From Ignavibacteria bacterium (lineage in GTDB: Bacteria; Bacteroidota; Ignavibacteria; Ignavibacteriales; Melioribacteraceae), in assembly GCA_027347545.1 (NCBI GenBank), contig DAIEQT010000445.1, positions 1 to 6,721 on the forward strand: DNA of 6,721 bases, given 5' to 3'. This document shows positions 5,718 through 6,721 of the stretch, in pieces. The position numbers and the translations under genes were made by a program. Within the stretch, counting starts at the first letter, position 1. Each line of letters starts with the position of its first letter. The notes under the pieces were generated by a model. The model worked only from the letters and a program-made list of their open reading frames with translations. It was not told the origin of the DNA and made no database searches.

Positions 5718-5839
5718 ATCTTGCTCTTATTCTTGGTCGTAATTGTAATCTTAATCGTGATCTTACTCTTAATCATGATCTTAATCTTAATCGCCTTAAA
5801 AGAAGATCAAGGTCAAGATTAAGATCAAGAGTAAGATAA
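5718..5839. repeat. Degenerate hexanucleotide array with inverted arms between convergent genes
   Basis: From the base after the bshA stop, 13 degenerate hexamers run to 5795 (consensus ATCTTA, variants such as ATCGTG, CTCTTA, ATCATG). After a short spacer, six hexamers of the complementary type (GATCAA/GATTAA, 5805-5840) follow in inverted orientation. The arms pair strongly: 5760-5770 with 5827-5837 (11 bp) and 5777-5788 with 5815-5826 (12 bp), with only a six-base bulge (5771-5776, exactly one repeat unit). A small inner CCTT/AAGG stem is possible. It could act as a factor-independent or protein-bound end of both convergent transcripts, but neither side has a proper T tract. It fills nearly the whole gap to the dehydrogenase gene stop at 5846. 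Confidence 0.85.
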
Positions 5840-5845
5840 ACCAAA

Positions 5846-6721
5846 TTACGCGGTAAGTGTTTTTCGTCCGATACTGTGGTAAACGTAGCCGAGTTCTTCC
5901 ATCTTTTTCACTTCAAAAATATTTCGTCCGTCGAAGATGATTTTATTTTTCAAGAGAACGCTTACCTTTTCGAAATCCGGATTTCTAAACTCATTCCATT
6001 CAGTTAGAAGCAACAATGCGTCAGCATCTTGCAGCATTCCATACTGATCCTGGCTGTATTCTAAAATATCATTCAGATAAAATTTAGCGTTCTCGGTTGC
6101 TGCCGGATCGTAAGCAACTACTTTTGCGCCTAATCTAACCAACTCACGTATGATATAAATTGATGGCGCTTCCCGCATATCATCTGTGTTTGGTTTGAAT
6201 GCTAATCCCCAGACTGCAAACTTCTTTCCCTTTATGTCCATTCCAAATTGCTGAAGAACTTTTTTAACTAGAATTAGTTTTTGAGCTTTGTTTACATCAT
6301 CAACAACTTTCAAAATTCTCATCGGCGATTCAAAATCATCAGCGGTTTTAATTAGTGCGTTTACATCTTTAGGAAAACATGAACCTCCGTAACCAATTCC
6401 GGGAAACAAAAATCGCTTACCAATTCTTGTATCGGCGCCCATTCCTTTACGAACCATATCAACGTTAGCACCAACCTTCTCACAGAAGTTTGCTAGTTCA
6501 TTCATGTAAGTAATTCTCATCGCCAGATATGAGTTAGCGGCATACTTTGTTATTTCCGAACTCTCCGGCTCCATTTCATAAATGGGATTGCCTTGACGGA
6601 CGAACGGCTCATAAAGTGCGCGCATCATTTCAAATGATTTTTCGTTTCTAGCTCCAACGACTACTCTATCCGGCTTCATAAAATCATCAACAGCAAAACC
6701 CTCGCGCAAAAATTCCGGATT
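5846..6721 (-). CDS. ugd: UDP-glucose 6-dehydrogenase, C-terminal two thirds (cut by window edge)
   Basis: The frame is open from the right edge to a TAA at 5848-5846, giving 291 visible residues of a protein that is usually ~430-440. The enzyme oxidises UDP-glucose to UDP-glucuronate in the cytoplasm with two NAD+. The fragment begins NPEFLREG, an internal family motif, so about 145 residues with the N-terminal Rossmann domain are missing; a TTG at 6709 is internal leucine, not a start. Marks: PDRVVVG; E-x-x-KYAAN (about 56-62 of the fragment) with the catalytic lysine; GYGGSCFPKDVNAL with the catalytic cysteine at fragment residue 115 (codon 6379-6377); GLAFKPNTDDMREAPS, beginning the C-terminal UDP-binding domain; LTEWNEF; and FDGRNIF. 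All key residues visible are intact. A UDP-N-acetyl-hexosamine dehydrogenase is less likely given the motif set. It is convergent with bshA. Confidence 0.95.
   Translation of the reverse strand, partial: NPEFLREGFAVDDFMKPDRVVVGARNEKSFEMMRALYEPFVRQGNPIYEMEPESSEITKYAANSYLAMRITYMNELANFCEKVGANVDMVRKGMGADTRIGKRFLFPGIGYGGSCFPKDVNALIKTADDFESPMRILKVVDDVNKAQKLILVKKVLQQFGMDIKGKKFAVWGLAFKPNTDDMREAPSIYIIRELVRLGAKVVAYDPAATENAKFYLNDILEYSQDQYGMLQDADALLLLTEWNEFRNPDFEKVSVLLKNKIIFDGRNIFEVKKMEELGYVYHSIGRKTLTA

Noticed and set aside
5718..5839. CRISPR array.
   Set aside because: The units are six bases long, degenerate and have no spacers.
6707..6709. TTG at 6709 as the start of the UDP-glucose dehydrogenase.
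   Set aside because: It codes the leucine of the internal NPEFLREG motif, and the frame stays open to the window edge; about 145 residues lie outside.

Overview
This is a low-GC, AT-rich bacterial window that most resembles the Ignavibacteria/Chlorobi branch of the Bacteroidota. The strongest taxonomic clue is the left edge, which encodes a type IX secretion C-terminal sorting domain of the PNPFNPTT...VFDVLGREVATLVNE style common in that group. A bshA gene (bacillithiol pathway, known in Chlorobi and relatives) and a TTG-N20-TAnnTTTG promoter-like element agree with this. The lineage is inferred from motifs, not from a search.

Layout, left to right. (1) Positions 2-238 (+): C-terminal end of a type IX secreted protein, followed by a short AGCT-rich repeat and a hairpin terminator at 280-313 that can serve both strands. 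(2) On the minus strand, mgtE (start corrected to 2097) and a small lipoprotein gene (335-700) form a tight pair 17 bp apart, with a candidate promoter at 2145-2175. (3) On the minus strand, a small exported H-type lectin-domain protein (252-base pair mature region aside, CDS 2252-2611) ends at a clear terminator (2194-2230). (4) On the minus strand, a PfkB-family sugar kinase and an RmlD-type dTDP-4-dehydrorhamnose reductase overlap by four bases (ATGA) and are probably translationally coupled. (5) bshA (4590-5717, +) is divergent from the kinase across a 90-bp gap that contains a self-complementary -10-like sequence. (6) A degenerate hexanucleotide array with inverted arms lies between bshA and a convergent UDP-glucose 6-dehydrogenase gene (5846-6721, -), which is cut off by the window edge.

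Functionally the right half is sugar-nucleotide and glycoconjugate metabolism (RmlD, UDP-glucose dehydrogenase, an unassigned sugar kinase) plus the first step of bacillithiol synthesis. The left half is envelope and ion homeostasis (type IX substrate, Mg2+ transporter with a lipoprotein, exported lectin). Most genes are ordinary housekeeping or envelope genes and I see no clear novel multi-gene system. The parts that merit a second look are non-coding or small: the hexamer inverted repeat at 5718-5839, which also reads in frame after the bshA stop as a continuous hydrophobic stretch; the repeat elements at both convergent gene junctions; the H-type lectin; and the mgtE-lipoprotein pairing.
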